Part shown: in pieces, positions 1 to 8,379 of the stretch
How positions within the stretch are numbered: position 1 is the first letter of the stretch
Layout of the letters: each line of letters begins with the position of its first letter
NCBI GenBank assembly: GCA_019163375.1
Contig: JAFLKK010000004.1
Location: 186,001 to 250,000, forward strand
Direction of reading: 5' to 3'
DNA from: Paludibacter sp.
GTDB taxonomy: Bacteria > Bacteroidota > Bacteroidia > Bacteroidales > Paludibacteraceae
Length of the DNA stretch: 64,000 nt
Translations under genes and position numbers: made by a program
Notes under the pieces: model-generated
Database searches by the model: none
Told to the model about the DNA's origin: nothing
What the model saw: the letters and a program-made list of their open reading frames with translations, nothing else

Positions 1-1
1 A

Positions 2-1840
2 ATAAGAGAAGAAAGAGGCAGCCTGAAAATAAAATATCACAATGAAGCTTTCAAGCAGTACCTTCAGTTTATACTTGCCAAAATACCAGTTCCCGTAGTG
101 GAAGAACAGGTTCAGGAACTGAAAGAAGAAGCCATTAGTTACAACTATCCATCCGAACTGATAGCCGATTTATATATCCTGCATCAGGGACTTATCGATT
201 TTGGTGCTTCGGTCATTGCTTATGCCGATGTAAACGATACCATCAGAATTGTAAACTGTTTTGGGTTTCATTTGGCAAAACTGGACATTCGCCAAAACAG
301 TCACTACCACGAGTCGGCGCTGGCGCAACTTATGCAGGTAGCACAATTAGATGGCGAAGGATTCTTAAACTCTGATATGTCCCAACGAATAGCGTTTATC
401 AATAAAGAGTTGAGTTCGGGCAGACCATTTAGCCATCCAAGCATGGTGCTGGGCAATGAAGCAAAAGAAGTGGTAGAGTCGTACAGAGTTGTCAGAGAAC
501 ATATCAAAACCTATGGTCAGGAAGCATTAGGCTCATTAATTGTGAGCATGACCCGCAATGTTTCCGATCTGCTTATTGTTTACTTGCTGGAGCGCGAAGC
601 CGGTTTAATGCAAAATACACCCAATGGTCTTGCGTCAACACTTCCCGTGGTACCGCTTTTCGAAACCATCGAAGATTTACAGCAAAGTCATCTGATTTTA
701 GATGAATTTCTTTCCCATCCCGTAACAATAAACAGCCTAAAATTACAACAGGAAAATAATTCGACCACCGAACCCGTTCAACAGGTAATGATTGGATATA
801 GCGACAGCAATAAGGATGGAGGAATACTAGCCAGTCAGTGGTATTTGTACGAAGCTCAGTCGAAACTAACAGAGGTAGGACGAAAACATCAGGTAAAAAT
901 ACGTTTCTTTCACGGTAAAGGAGGTTCGATAAGTCGTGGAGCGGGACCTACACACTGGTTCCTCAAAGCTTTACCGCCCGGTTCGATAAGTGGAGATATC
1001 CGGTTGACAGAACAAGGTGAAACGATTGAACGCAAGTATGCCAATAAAAATAACGCCGTTTATAATCTGGAACTACTCACTGCCGGCACGCTGGGAGCTA
1101 CCATTCTTCAGAAAGATAAAGAAAACGAAGAACATGAAATGGCTGCAGAATTGGAATATTTGGCAAATAAGAGCAAAGTGGTGTATAAAGAAATTACACA
1201 GAAACCGGGATTTATAGAATTCTACGAAAAAACAACACCCATAGATGCCATCGAGCAAAGTAAAATTGGCAGCCGCCCTTCACGCAGAACGGGAACGCGC
1301 ACCCTTTCCGATTTAAGAGCCATTCCGTGGGTTTTCAGTTGGAGTCAGTGCCGGTTTAATATCACAAGTTGGTATGGCGTGGGCACCACCCTCGAAGCCA
1401 TGCAAAAACAAGACCCGGATAAATTTGAACGATTAAAGACGGCTGTAAAGACCGATCCTTTTATCAGGTATGTTTTCACGAATATTGATTCGAGCCTTGC
1501 TTCATCCGACGAAGTTATATTTAGAAAATATGCGCAACTAGCCGAAGGTGTACCACACAATGCAGAGTTTGTAACCCGTATGACTGATGAGCTATCGCGT
1601 ACCCGACGTATGATTGACATTATTTTGGGAATTCCCATTTCCGTTAGGCGCGAAAACCACTATTATTCTACTTTGCTGAGGGCTGAGGCTATGGAACCAA
1701 TACACGACCATCAAATAGACTTACTGAAGAAATGGCGTGCGTACTCTGTAGAAGGAAATTCGGCAGAAGCAGATCGGGTACTGTTTGAGTTATTGCATTG
1801 TGTAAATGCCATTGCCGGTGCCATTGGATTTACCGGATAA
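2..1840 (+). CDS. ppc: Phosphoenolpyruvate carboxylase, 5'-truncated by window edge
   Basis: Carboxylates phosphoenolpyruvate with bicarbonate to oxaloacetate, an anaplerotic cytosolic step. The reading frame is open from base 2, so the N-terminal third lies outside the window; about 613 of the usual 850-950 residues are present. Family hallmarks visible: GYSDSNKDGG (about nt 793-822), the glycine-rich loop beginning FHGKGG (about nt 907), RLTEQGE (about nt 1003) and GSRPSRR (about nt 1270), followed by the AIPWVFSW block. An oddity is the C-terminus, which ends GFTG where most family members end in QNTG; that tail reaches into the active site in known structures. The gene runs convergent to the alpha-galactosidase gene and shares its terminator. 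A GTG at 98 is internal, not the start. Confidence 0.93.
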   Translation: MREERGSLKIKYHNEAFKQYLQFILAKIPVPVVEEQVQELKEEAISYNYPSELIADLYILHQGLIDFGASVIAYADVNDTIRIVNCFGFHLAKLDIRQNSHYHESALAQLMQVAQLDGEGFLNSDMSQRIAFINKELSSGRPFSHPSMVLGNEAKEVVESYRVVREHIKTYGQEALGSLIVSMTRNVSDLLIVYLLEREAGLMQNTPNGLASTLPVVPLFETIEDLQQSHLILDEFLSHPVTINSLKLQQENNSTTEPVQQVMIGYSDSNKDGGILASQWYLYEAQSKLTEVGRKHQVKIRFFHGKGGSISRGAGPTHWFLKALPPGSISGDIRLTEQGETIERKYANKNNAVYNLELLTAGTLGATILQKDKENEEHEMAAELEYLANKSKVVYKEITQKPGFIEFYEKTTPIDAIEQSKIGSRPSRRTGTRTLSDLRAIPWVFSWSQCRFNITSWYGVGTTLEAMQKQDPDKFERLKTAVKTDPFIRYVFTNIDSSLASSDEVIFRKYAQLAEGVPHNAEFVTRMTDELSRTRRMIDIILGIPISVRRENHYYSTLLRAEAMEPIHDHQIDLLKKWRAYSVEGNSAEADRVLFELLHCVNAIAGAIGFTG

Positions 1841-1910
1841 GGCACTATTATTAAGTAGTATCGCTGATTTCGCAGATAAGAGAACTTGTGTTAATGTCTT
1901 ACTCATATAA

Positions 1911-1957
1911 AAAAACTAAGGGCAATAAACGGATTTTGTTTATTGCCCTTAGTTTTT
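1911..1957. terminator. Bidirectional intrinsic terminator
   Basis: A perfect 20-bp inverted repeat (1911-1930 with 1938-1957, loop of 7) begins with A residues and ends with T residues, so it can terminate both ppc (+) and the alpha-galactosidase gene (-), which face each other here. Confidence 0.88.
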
Positions 1958-1959
1958 GC

Positions 1960-4179
1960 TTACTCAGCCGTAATTTCCAGCACCACACTGGTGCGCTGTA
2001 GACTAAGGTCAGGGTTATATCCGTTCTTTACTAAAAAGTCGCCGCTAAACACGGTCGAAGTGTTCAGGGAAGAGCTTGTGCCGGGGTAGAGGTTTATTTC
2101 TTTGATACGGTAATTCTTCGTTGCGTCAAGTCCTGTCAACCGAATGGGCGTAGGGGTGTAGGTAGCGTCAAACCGATTGGTGACCACATAATTAAACATC
2201 ACTGCTTTTGTTTTGGCATCGTTTACAAACATCGACGAAGCGTATGCATTTTCGTAAGGAGAAGCCAGGCGATACAAGTCGCCACGCCAAACCAGTTCTT
2301 TCAGCGAATCATACACTTTCAGTGCTTGCTGACTGAATTTCAAATCGTTTTCCGACAAATGGCTTACCACAATATCATACCCCATCTTGCCCATCATGGC
2401 TACATCGGTGCGGTACTTTAGTCCCACTTTGCTCCAGTCGGTAATGTGGTTACACGAAGCAATCACCGGATAGAAATAGCTATAGTTCCATTGAATATAA
2501 ACTCGTTCCAACGGGTCGGTATTGTCCGATGGCCAGTATTCGGTAAAGTACTTCAGGGCTTCATAATCCACGCGTCCACCACCACCTGAGCAGAGCATCA
2601 TAGGCACTTTGGGGTACGCCGCCCGCACCCGATCGAGCACTTTATACAGTCCCCGCACATAGTCCACATACAGTTGCGATTGCTTCTGTTTTGTTTTTTG
2701 CAGATAAGCCGATTGTGCATTGTAAATTACCGAATTACAATCCCATTTGATAAACGACAATTCAGGATTTTTACCCAATAGATTGTCCATTACACCAAAT
2801 ACATAGTCCTGCACCTGCGGGTTAGTAAGATCCAATACCAACTGATTACGGAAATAATGCTCCGGACGTTCGGTCTGGCGAATCACCCAGTCGGGATGCT
2901 TTTCGTATAGCTCCGATTTGGGGTTTACCATTTCGGGCTCTACCCAAATGCCAAACTTCACACCTGCCTTACCCGCTTCCTTTACCAGATAGCTCACACC
3001 ATCGGGCAATTTCTTCGCGTTTGGCTCCCAGTCGCCCAGCCCGGCTTTATCATCATTGCGCGGATATTTATTGGCAAACCATCCATCGTCCAACAGGAAC
3101 AAATCCACACCCAGTTTCTTGCCATCGGCAAAGAGTTTCACCAATTTTTCCTGATCGAAATTAAAATAGGTAGCCTCCCAGTTGTTGAGCAAAGTCAGAC
3201 GGGTGCCGTTGCCATCGTACAAGCGGTAGTCGCGCGCCCAGCGGTGCAGTTGTCGGGAAGCTTCGCCCGTTCCTTTGTCCGAAAAAGTATAGATAAACGA
3301 GGGCGTTTTGAACTCCTTGCCCGAAGCCAGCGGATATTCCGACTGAAAAGGGTTGATACCCGGAATAACCCGCAACTGATGATAAGCATCCACTTCGAAA
3401 TCCATTTTAAAATTACCCGACCAGGCCAACGTTCCCAGCATTACCTTGCCTTCGGTTTCGGTGGCAGGTTTGTCGAACGCCAGAACAAAAACCGGATGTT
3501 CGTACAGGTTGGCACGTGTGCCCAGTTTGGAATCGATGGTTTTAATGCCGTGCGTCAACAGCGTTTGCTCAGGTTTCATCTCCTGCGCCCAGGCACCGTG
3601 GAAATGCGTAAGGTAATAATTCTTAGCCGTAAAGGTGAGATTGGCCGAAGCGTATTTTCCCATGGTCAGCGTTCCCTTTTCGTTGTTGCGAATCACGCTC
3701 CATTGTTCCACTACATCTTCTTTTGCGTAGATTTTAAAGTACAGCGTCACCTCGGTTTTATATACAGGGTCGGACAACAGAACCGAAACTGTTTTTACAT
3801 TCGCGTCGGTGGCTTCGGTGGTATGCGAAACGTATCGCAACTCGGTGGACACGTTGCCGTCGGCATGCGTGATGCTGAGTGCCGGCTCCACCAGGTTCCA
3901 TGTTCCGGCAGGTGTGTAGGCATGATTAAAGAAACCGGTATCCGAATCGTGATAATTGGTCTGTGCGCTCACCTGCCCGTAATCGGCCGAATGGTTTAGC
4001 TTCGTTCCGAAATAAGTCATCAACAATCGCCCATCTTTATCGGTTTGCAGCAAGAGCGCATTGTGTGCGGTTTCCACTGGGATAAACACCGGGGCGGCTG
4101 CCGAAAGGCTCAGCACAGCCAGTAACCATACCGACAAAGTGAGTAGCAGTCGGGAGTGTGAGTGAGATCTAAGGTTCAT
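1960..4179 (-). CDS. Exported alpha-galactosidase, glycoside hydrolase family 36
   Basis: Hydrolyses terminal alpha-1,6-galactose from oligosaccharides such as raffinose or galactomannan side chains; exported, probably periplasmic. The 739-residue length fits GH36. Residues 1-29 form a signal peptide (hydrophobic run ending SLSAAAP). The (beta/alpha)8 core carries LLDDGWF and GIWVEPEMVNP, then KWDCN with the likely nucleophile Asp480, and PSDNTDP with the likely acid/base Asp552; the spacing matches the two catalytic aspartates known in the family. It stands alone on the minus strand with its own promoter. A 63-bp stretch of its signal-peptide region (4081-4143) recurs at 33390-33452. The exact substrate cannot be read from the sequence. 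Confidence 0.93.
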   Translation of the reverse strand: MNLRSHSHSRLLLTLSVWLLAVLSLSAAAPVFIPVETAHNALLLQTDKDGRLLMTYFGTKLNHSADYGQVSAQTNYHDSDTGFFNHAYTPAGTWNLVEPALSITHADGNVSTELRYVSHTTEATDANVKTVSVLLSDPVYKTEVTLYFKIYAKEDVVEQWSVIRNNEKGTLTMGKYASANLTFTAKNYYLTHFHGAWAQEMKPEQTLLTHGIKTIDSKLGTRANLYEHPVFVLAFDKPATETEGKVMLGTLAWSGNFKMDFEVDAYHQLRVIPGINPFQSEYPLASGKEFKTPSFIYTFSDKGTGEASRQLHRWARDYRLYDGNGTRLTLLNNWEATYFNFDQEKLVKLFADGKKLGVDLFLLDDGWFANKYPRNDDKAGLGDWEPNAKKLPDGVSYLVKEAGKAGVKFGIWVEPEMVNPKSELYEKHPDWVIRQTERPEHYFRNQLVLDLTNPQVQDYVFGVMDNLLGKNPELSFIKWDCNSVIYNAQSAYLQKTKQKQSQLYVDYVRGLYKVLDRVRAAYPKVPMMLCSGGGGRVDYEALKYFTEYWPSDNTDPLERVYIQWNYSYFYPVIASCNHITDWSKVGLKYRTDVAMMGKMGYDIVVSHLSENDLKFSQQALKVYDSLKELVWRGDLYRLASPYENAYASSMFVNDAKTKAVMFNYVVTNRFDATYTPTPIRLTGLDATKNYRIKEINLYPGTSSSLNTSTVFSGDFLVKNGYNPDLSLQRTSVVLEITAE

Positions 4180-4212
4180 ATTGTTCTGTTTATGGTATAT
4201 ACTTTTGAGTTA

Positions 4213-4220
4213 CAAAGATA
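4213..4220 (-). promoter_or_regulatory. Bacteroidota -7 box for the alpha-galactosidase gene
   Basis: TATCTTTG on the minus strand, 33 bp upstream of the start codon, matches TAnnTTTG. No clear TTTG -33 element was found at the usual spacing. Confidence 0.6.
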
Positions 4221-4279
4221 GGTAAACGATCATCATTATTCAGATACTTTTTTAGCACTTTTTGGTCATGGAGGAGTAT

Positions 4280-4506
4280 GTTTTGAACCTTGGGGCGCTT
4301 GTTTTGAACATCGGGGCGTTAATAATGAACATCAGGGCGTTAAAAGTATACATCGGGGAGCACGTATTGTTAATTGGGGTGTTAAAAGTATAAATTGGGG
4401 CGTTAAAAATATAAACCGGGGAGCTTACAACGTTAATCGGGGAGCAAATATCAAACATCGGGGAGGCTAAAATATAAATCGGGGTCGATGTTGCAAATTT
4501 AGGGGA
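4280..4506. repeat. Rigid 21-bp repeat array, 11 units
   Basis: GGGG cores begin at 4292, 4313, 4334 (AGGG), 4355, 4376, 4397, 4418, 4439, 4460, 4481 and 4502, that is every 21 bases without one indel. The bases around the core drift (aaAtCGGGGcGtta-like). Because 21 is 7 codons, the minus strand has a stop-free frame of heptads containing a Pro pair position, with an ATG at 4458, but no family is recognised. It is not CRISPR: there are no long identical repeats and no spacers. Coding or DNA/RNA function is unresolved. Confidence 0.85.
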
Positions 4507-4810
4507 GTCGCTTCCGCAAAGTGGAGTTCAGAAAGTAGGGATCAGAATAGTAATAACAGAAGTTAGGAAAATGAAAATGTAAATTGGAATTGAAAAATGT
4601 TGTTGGCAGTATGCCGTTTCAAAATATATTACCGCCAGAGGAAATCCGTGGTTCGTAAGACAGGAGTTAGTATTGTAATTAGCAGCTTATTCTGCCACAT
4701 ATAGCAATAAACAACTATTTTAAAAATTAATTAAAAGATACGTTGTTAATGCGATAAATTGTTTCTACCTTTGGGGCTGAATTTTAATTAAAAAAGAGAA
4801 TAAAAATATC
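4507..4810. other. AT-rich non-coding stretch
   Basis: No convincing gene, promoter or RNA was seen between the 21-bp array and the first attC-like site. Short poly-A/T runs only. Confidence 0.5.
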
Positions 4811-4901
4811 GCCTAAAGTGGAAATATGCGAACTAATAGTTCGCATACACAGCTAAATAAGGAATATGTGCAATTAGAGTTCGTATATATGCAAGTTAGG
4901 C
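4811..4901. repeat. attC-like recombination site at the left edge of the cassettes
   Basis: Starts GCCTAAA (4811) and ends GTTAGGC (4895-4901), resembling the RYYYAAC and GTTRRRY ends of integron attC sites. The two halves form a long imperfect inverted repeat: about 17 of the first 22 bases match the reverse complement of the right end, including an internal CGAACT block on both arms. The first end is off consensus at its last base. The downstream TTAGGC would be the first bases of the next cassette, and it is complementary to the GCCTAA that opens the attC-like site at 6226. Confidence 0.5.
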
Positions 4902-4929
4902 GGCATTAAAAAAAATTAAAAATACAGAT

Positions 4930-6210
4930 ATGAGAAAACTGAATTTCCTGATTATTTTCCTAACTCTGAGTTTGACTATCTATTCTCAAGACTTGGAATA
5001 CGCAAAAGCAATTGTTCAAAAACTGGCTTCTCCTGAATTAAAAGGAAGAGGCTACACCGAAAGTGGAAATATACTTGCAGCTGAATATATTTCGAGCGAA
5101 TATAAAAGAATTGGTTTAATTCCTTTTGGAAAATCATATTATCAAAAATTCAATATTCCCATTAATACTTTTCCTAACGATGTTCTGGTTAAAATTAACG
5201 GAGAGGTTTTAAACCCAGGAGTTGACTTTCTTATTGAATCTTCCTCTCCAAGCATAAAAGGAAAGATTAATGTCGTGAAAACTGACAGAAATGGAATCGA
5301 CACAAAAGAAAAGTTTATTGATTTAATCAGAAAAGCTGGAGAAAACTTTATTTTGATTGACAATACAACAAAATCGACAGAGAACAAAGAATTGAATAAA
5401 ACAATTGATGACTATATTTCTTTCCTCAAATATAGTCCTCAGATTCCCTGTAAAGGAGTTATTATTTACACCAAAGAAAAACTTACATGGGAAAATTCAA
5501 CAACATTGAACATTAGACCTATTATTATAATTAACAAAGAGATTGAATTGAATAATTTCAACTCAGTTGAACTAAAAATTGACAATAAATTTATTGACAA
5601 ATATGAAACTCAGAATATTGTTGGCTATATAAAAGGAAGTGTAAAACCAGACTCATTTATTGTTGTAACAGCACATTATGACCACTTGGGAAAAATGGGA
5701 AAAGAAACATATTTTCCCGGTGCTAATGATAATGCGAGCGGAATTGCAATGACTTTAAACCTAGCAAACTATTATTCCAAAAACCAACCCAAATACTCAA
5801 TGGTATTTATTTGTTTGTCTGCGGAAGAAATTGGTCTTTATGGAGCAAAAGAGTTTACAGAAAATCCATTAATAAAATTAGAAAAAATTAAGTTTCTCGT
5901 TAACTTTGACTTAGCAGGAACAGGAGAAGAAGGAATTAGAGTTGTAAATGGTAGCGTTTTTAAAGACAAATTTGATTTGCTGACTAAAATAAACACAGAA
6001 AACAAACTCTTGCCGAAAGTTGATATACGTGGAGCTGCCTGCAATAGCGACCACTGTCTATTTTACCAAAAAGGTGTTCCATGTTTTTATATTTATACAC
6101 AAGGTGGAATTAAGGCATATCATGATGTTTATGACAAATATGAGACGCTCCCACTGACAGAATTTGTTGACTATAACACATTGATGATTAAATTCTTTGA
6201 CAATTTATAA
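4930..6210 (+). CDS. Exported M28-family zinc metallopeptidase
   Basis: Probable aminopeptidase that removes N-terminal residues from peptides, exported through a signal peptide (residues 1-20, hydrophobic run ending IYSQ). A short protease-associated-like region precedes the catalytic domain. Di-zinc ligands of the M28 family are in order: His249 (in AHYDHLG), Asp267 (GANDNASG), Glu299/Glu300 (AEEIGLYG), Asp327 (NFDLAG) and His398 (AYHDVYDKY). All key residues are present, so it should be active. Codon use is markedly A/T-rich compared with the flanking core genes. The gene sits alone between two attC-like sites, which suggests a captured gene cassette. Confidence 0.88.
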   Translation: MRKLNFLIIFLTLSLTIYSQDLEYAKAIVQKLASPELKGRGYTESGNILAAEYISSEYKRIGLIPFGKSYYQKFNIPINTFPNDVLVKINGEVLNPGVDFLIESSSPSIKGKINVVKTDRNGIDTKEKFIDLIRKAGENFILIDNTTKSTENKELNKTIDDYISFLKYSPQIPCKGVIIYTKEKLTWENSTTLNIRPIIIINKEIELNNFNSVELKIDNKFIDKYETQNIVGYIKGSVKPDSFIVVTAHYDHLGKMGKETYFPGANDNASGIAMTLNLANYYSKNQPKYSMVFICLSAEEIGLYGAKEFTENPLIKLEKIKFLVNFDLAGTGEEGIRVVNGSVFKDKFDLLTKINTENKLLPKVDIRGAACNSDHCLFYQKGVPCFYIYTQGGIKAYHDVYDKYETLPLTEFVDYNTLMIKFFDNL

Positions 6211-6225
6211 AGGGAATTAACGACC

Positions 6226-6387
6226 GCCTAACACACGCCTGTTCATTGGCTGACTGACGTGCAATTTGGAGGTGTTGCTCCTGCCTGCCGCAGGCAAGCC
6301 CGCATTCACTTTGTCCGTCAACCGACGGACAGCGAACGCTCCCTCCGTCAGTAGACGGACAAATGCCCATGGCCTCGTTCGTTAGCA
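6226..6387. repeat. attC-like site after the peptidase gene
   Basis: Opens with GCCTAAC (6226-6232) and closes with GTTAGCA (6381-6387). The opening 7-mer is complementary to the GTTAGGC before the peptidase gene, and the closing 7-mer is complementary to the TGCTAAC that opens the next site at 6926; this reciprocal matching is the mark of recombined integron cassettes. The interior holds small perfect hairpins (GTCCGTC/GACGGAC and GCCTGC/GCAGGC). The first 100 bases are clearly homologous to 6926-7035. GTTAGCA is off the strict GTTRRRY consensus. Confidence 0.55.
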
Positions 6388-6419
6388 GCAATTTTAGAAA
6401 AAAAAAGAACGAAGTAAAT

Positions 6420-6912
6420 ATGATGAATTCACCGTTGAGCATAAACGAATTTAGAGAAAGATTAGAGTTGAACACTAAAATTGGAGACCCGAAAATAAAA
6501 GGTTCACCATTAGCTATCTTTACGATATTCGGACAGAATAAAAAAAACATTTTATGGTGAATTCGACAAAAGAACTTTTCGCTTGACTCGAAATGAGTTT
6601 ATTCCAAAGACTCCATTTTTAATTGAGGGTTTATATAAATCTAAAAAGAAATTTGAGACAGAAATTGACATTAAAATTAAACCAATTGGATTTAGTTATT
6701 CTTGGTTGCTTTATTTTCCAACAATAGGAATCTTGTTGTTTAACTATATTTTATTGACTAAAGGTCATGACTTGGAAACTTCAGTTTTTATTATCGGAAA
6801 TCTATTTTTGTTGCCAATGTTTATACCTAGTTTGACATTTAAACGAAAAAAGAAAAAACTAGCAAATGAATTTTACCGATTATTCGAAATTACGGAAGAA
6901 CAAGCAATTTGA
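6420..6912 (+). pseudogene. Small two-pass membrane protein gene, frameshifted in a poly-A run
   Basis: Two frames together encode one protein. The first frame runs from ATG 6420 (or 6423) to a stop near 6558; the second continues from there to 6912. The switch lies at a run of eight A (6540-6547): removing one A joins FGQNKK directly to TFYGEFDKRTFRLTRNEF and gives 163 residues. The C-terminal half has two hydrophobic segments (about residues 95-116 and 127-146) with a basic KRKKKK tail, so it is probably an inner-membrane protein. No family is firmly recognised. It lies between two attC-like sites and shares the A/T-rich composition of the peptidase gene. It could be a broken gene, a slippage-rescued gene or a base-call error. 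Confidence 0.65.
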
Positions 6913-6925
6913 AAGAAAAAACTAC

Positions 6926-7035
6926 TGCTAACACACGCTTTGTTCATTGGCTGGCTGATCCCGATAAGTCGGGACAAGTTGTACATTCCGGCGGTTTTGC
7001 TCCTGCCTGCCGCAGGCTAGCCCGCATTCACTTTG
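6926..7035. repeat. attC-like site, 3' part missing
   Basis: Opens TGCTAAC at 6926 and is homologous to 6226-6325 through ACACACGC, TGTTCATTGGCTG and the palindrome around GCCTGCCGCAGGC to CCCGCATTCACTTTG. It holds an extra hairpin CCCGA/TCGGG (6959-6973). No GTTRRRY-like closing end was found before the EamA gene, so the site seems truncated. This marks the right edge of the cassette block. Confidence 0.5.
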
Positions 7036-7198
7036 AGTGTAAACATGCTAAGCAGATGAATACATACACTCAGATACATCCTTTTATAAGATAGAAGTGG
7101 TTCATACAGAGCAGTGAATGTCCCCTTTCCGATGCATAGAGATACCTTTAATGAGCTAATCTCTAAATGAAAGTAGGAGACTGGAAATGTTGTGTCGA

Positions 7199-8122
7199 CT
7201 ATTTCTTTTTTGCCAGTTTCTCCGCCTCCATCTGTGCTCTCGATTTACTTTGCGTAACAATATATACGCCCGCAAAAACAAGTATGCCCGACAGTGCTTT
7301 TTCGTATCCGAAAACATCCATGCCAATGGCCACTGCAAGCAGCGATGCTACCACCGGCTGAACATAATTGTACATGCTCAATGTGGTGGGGCGAAGCACT
7401 TTTTGTCCGATAGGAATAAGCAAATAACCCAGAAAAGTGGCAAAAATAACCATATAGCCTATGCGCCAGAAAGTATTGGCGGTCAGTAGCGAGAAATCGG
7501 TTTGCATCAATGGCTTGTAGCAAAAAGGCGCACTAACGATGGTGGAAAACAAAAACATCCATTTCATAAGAGTGACAGGCGAATATCTCGTTATCAGATC
7601 TTTGAAAACAGTTAGGTAGATAGCGAATGAAAAAGCCGCTGAAAAAACAATTAGATCGCCCCAGAAATCTCCATTTCCGGTGTGCTGCATCTGACTGCTA
7701 AAGACCAACAACAAAGCACCCGAGGCTCCCACCACTACTCCTACAGCTTTCATCAAAGTGATAGGCTCTTTGATAATGATGGCTGCCAGTATCATGGTCA
7801 GAATGGGTAACATGGTCACAACAATAGACGCATCGATGGGTGAAGTCATGGATAAGCCCACAAAAAAAGGCAGCTGGTTCAATGTAAGTGCAAAGAATGA
7901 TGCAAGAAATAACAGAAAAATGTCTTTTGCCGGCACATGCTCCTTTTTAGTAAACAGCGAAACCATCCAAAATAGCAACATCCCACCCGCTAATCTGAAG
8001 AAAGTAAGTGTAAACGGACTCAGTATTTCGGGCATCAATGCTCTGGAAATGGGGTTGTTGATCCCAAAAATAATATTTGCCGAGAATAGGGCTACATGCC
8101 CTGTAAGTTTTTTATTTTCCAT
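7199..8122 (-). CDS. EamA/DMT-superfamily inner-membrane transporter
   Basis: Probable metabolite exporter of the drug/metabolite transporter superfamily. The 307-residue protein shows about ten hydrophobic segments arranged as two EamA repeats, the second starting near residue 150, with an early NPISRALMP segment and loops rich in basic residues; the C-terminus ends in a lysine-rich tail. The substrate is not predictable. The start is ATG 8122, with a promoter box 18 bp upstream. It is monocistronic and divergent from the alanine-dehydrogenase-like gene. It immediately follows the truncated attC-like site and has normal composition for the genome, so it probably belongs to the chromosomal backbone. 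Confidence 0.88.
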   Translation of the reverse strand: MENKKLTGHVALFSANIIFGINNPISRALMPEILSPFTLTFFRLAGGMLLFWMVSLFTKKEHVPAKDIFLLFLASFFALTLNQLPFFVGLSMTSPIDASIVVTMLPILTMILAAIIIKEPITLMKAVGVVVGASGALLLVFSSQMQHTGNGDFWGDLIVFSAAFSFAIYLTVFKDLITRYSPVTLMKWMFLFSTIVSAPFCYKPLMQTDFSLLTANTFWRIGYMVIFATFLGYLLIPIGQKVLRPTTLSMYNYVQPVVASLLAVAIGMDVFGYEKALSGILVFAGVYIVTQSKSRAQMEAEKLAKKK

Positions 8123-8139
8123 ATTTATGAATAAGTTTG

Positions 8140-8147
8140 CAAAGGTA
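8140..8147 (-). promoter_or_regulatory. -7 box for the EamA transporter
   Basis: TACCTTTG on the minus strand, 18 bp before the ATG; the transcript leader would be very short. Confidence 0.6.
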
Positions 8148-8157
8148 CTAATTTAGG

Positions 8158-8222
8158 GATAAGAACAAAGACAGAAAGAACAAAGACAGAAAGAACAAAG
8201 AACAAAGACGTAAAGAGTAAAG
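8158..8222. repeat. Short tandem repeat
   Basis: About four imperfect copies of AAGAACAAAGACAG (14 bp, the last ones shortened) between two divergent promoters. It looks like slippage-prone filler. Confidence 0.7.
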
Positions 8223-8323
8223 ATATCAGGGTGGGCAATCAACTATATTTGATATTATTCGGGCAATAATAATTACCAATCTGTACAAATAACAAAATTT
8301 CACAACGAATAAGCATTTGATTA

Positions 8324-8355
8324 TTTGCTTATTCCGAGAATAGTGCTTAGTTTTG
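8324..8355 (+). promoter_or_regulatory. Complete Bacteroidota promoter for the alanine-dehydrogenase-like gene
   Basis: TTTG at 8324-8327, 20-bp spacer, TAGTTTTG at 8348-8355, then the ATG at 8380. Confidence 0.75.
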
Positions 8356-8379
8356 TAGTTCAACCAATAATTATTTCAG

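Noticed and set aside
3244-3999. A 251-codon open frame on the + strand inside the alpha-galactosidase gene
   Set aside because: It lies opposite well-conserved catalytic-domain codons, has no recognisable domain and no promoter, and is explained as the open antisense frame of a moderate-GC gene.
4280-4506. CRISPR array
   Set aside because: The period is 21 bases with a 4-base core and drifting flanks; there are no identical repeats of 24-40 bases and no unique spacers, and no cas genes are present.
6188-6550. Minus-strand 120-codon frame across the attC-like site
   Set aside because: It overlaps the end of the peptidase gene, an inverted-repeat region and the start of the next gene, and its translation has no domain.
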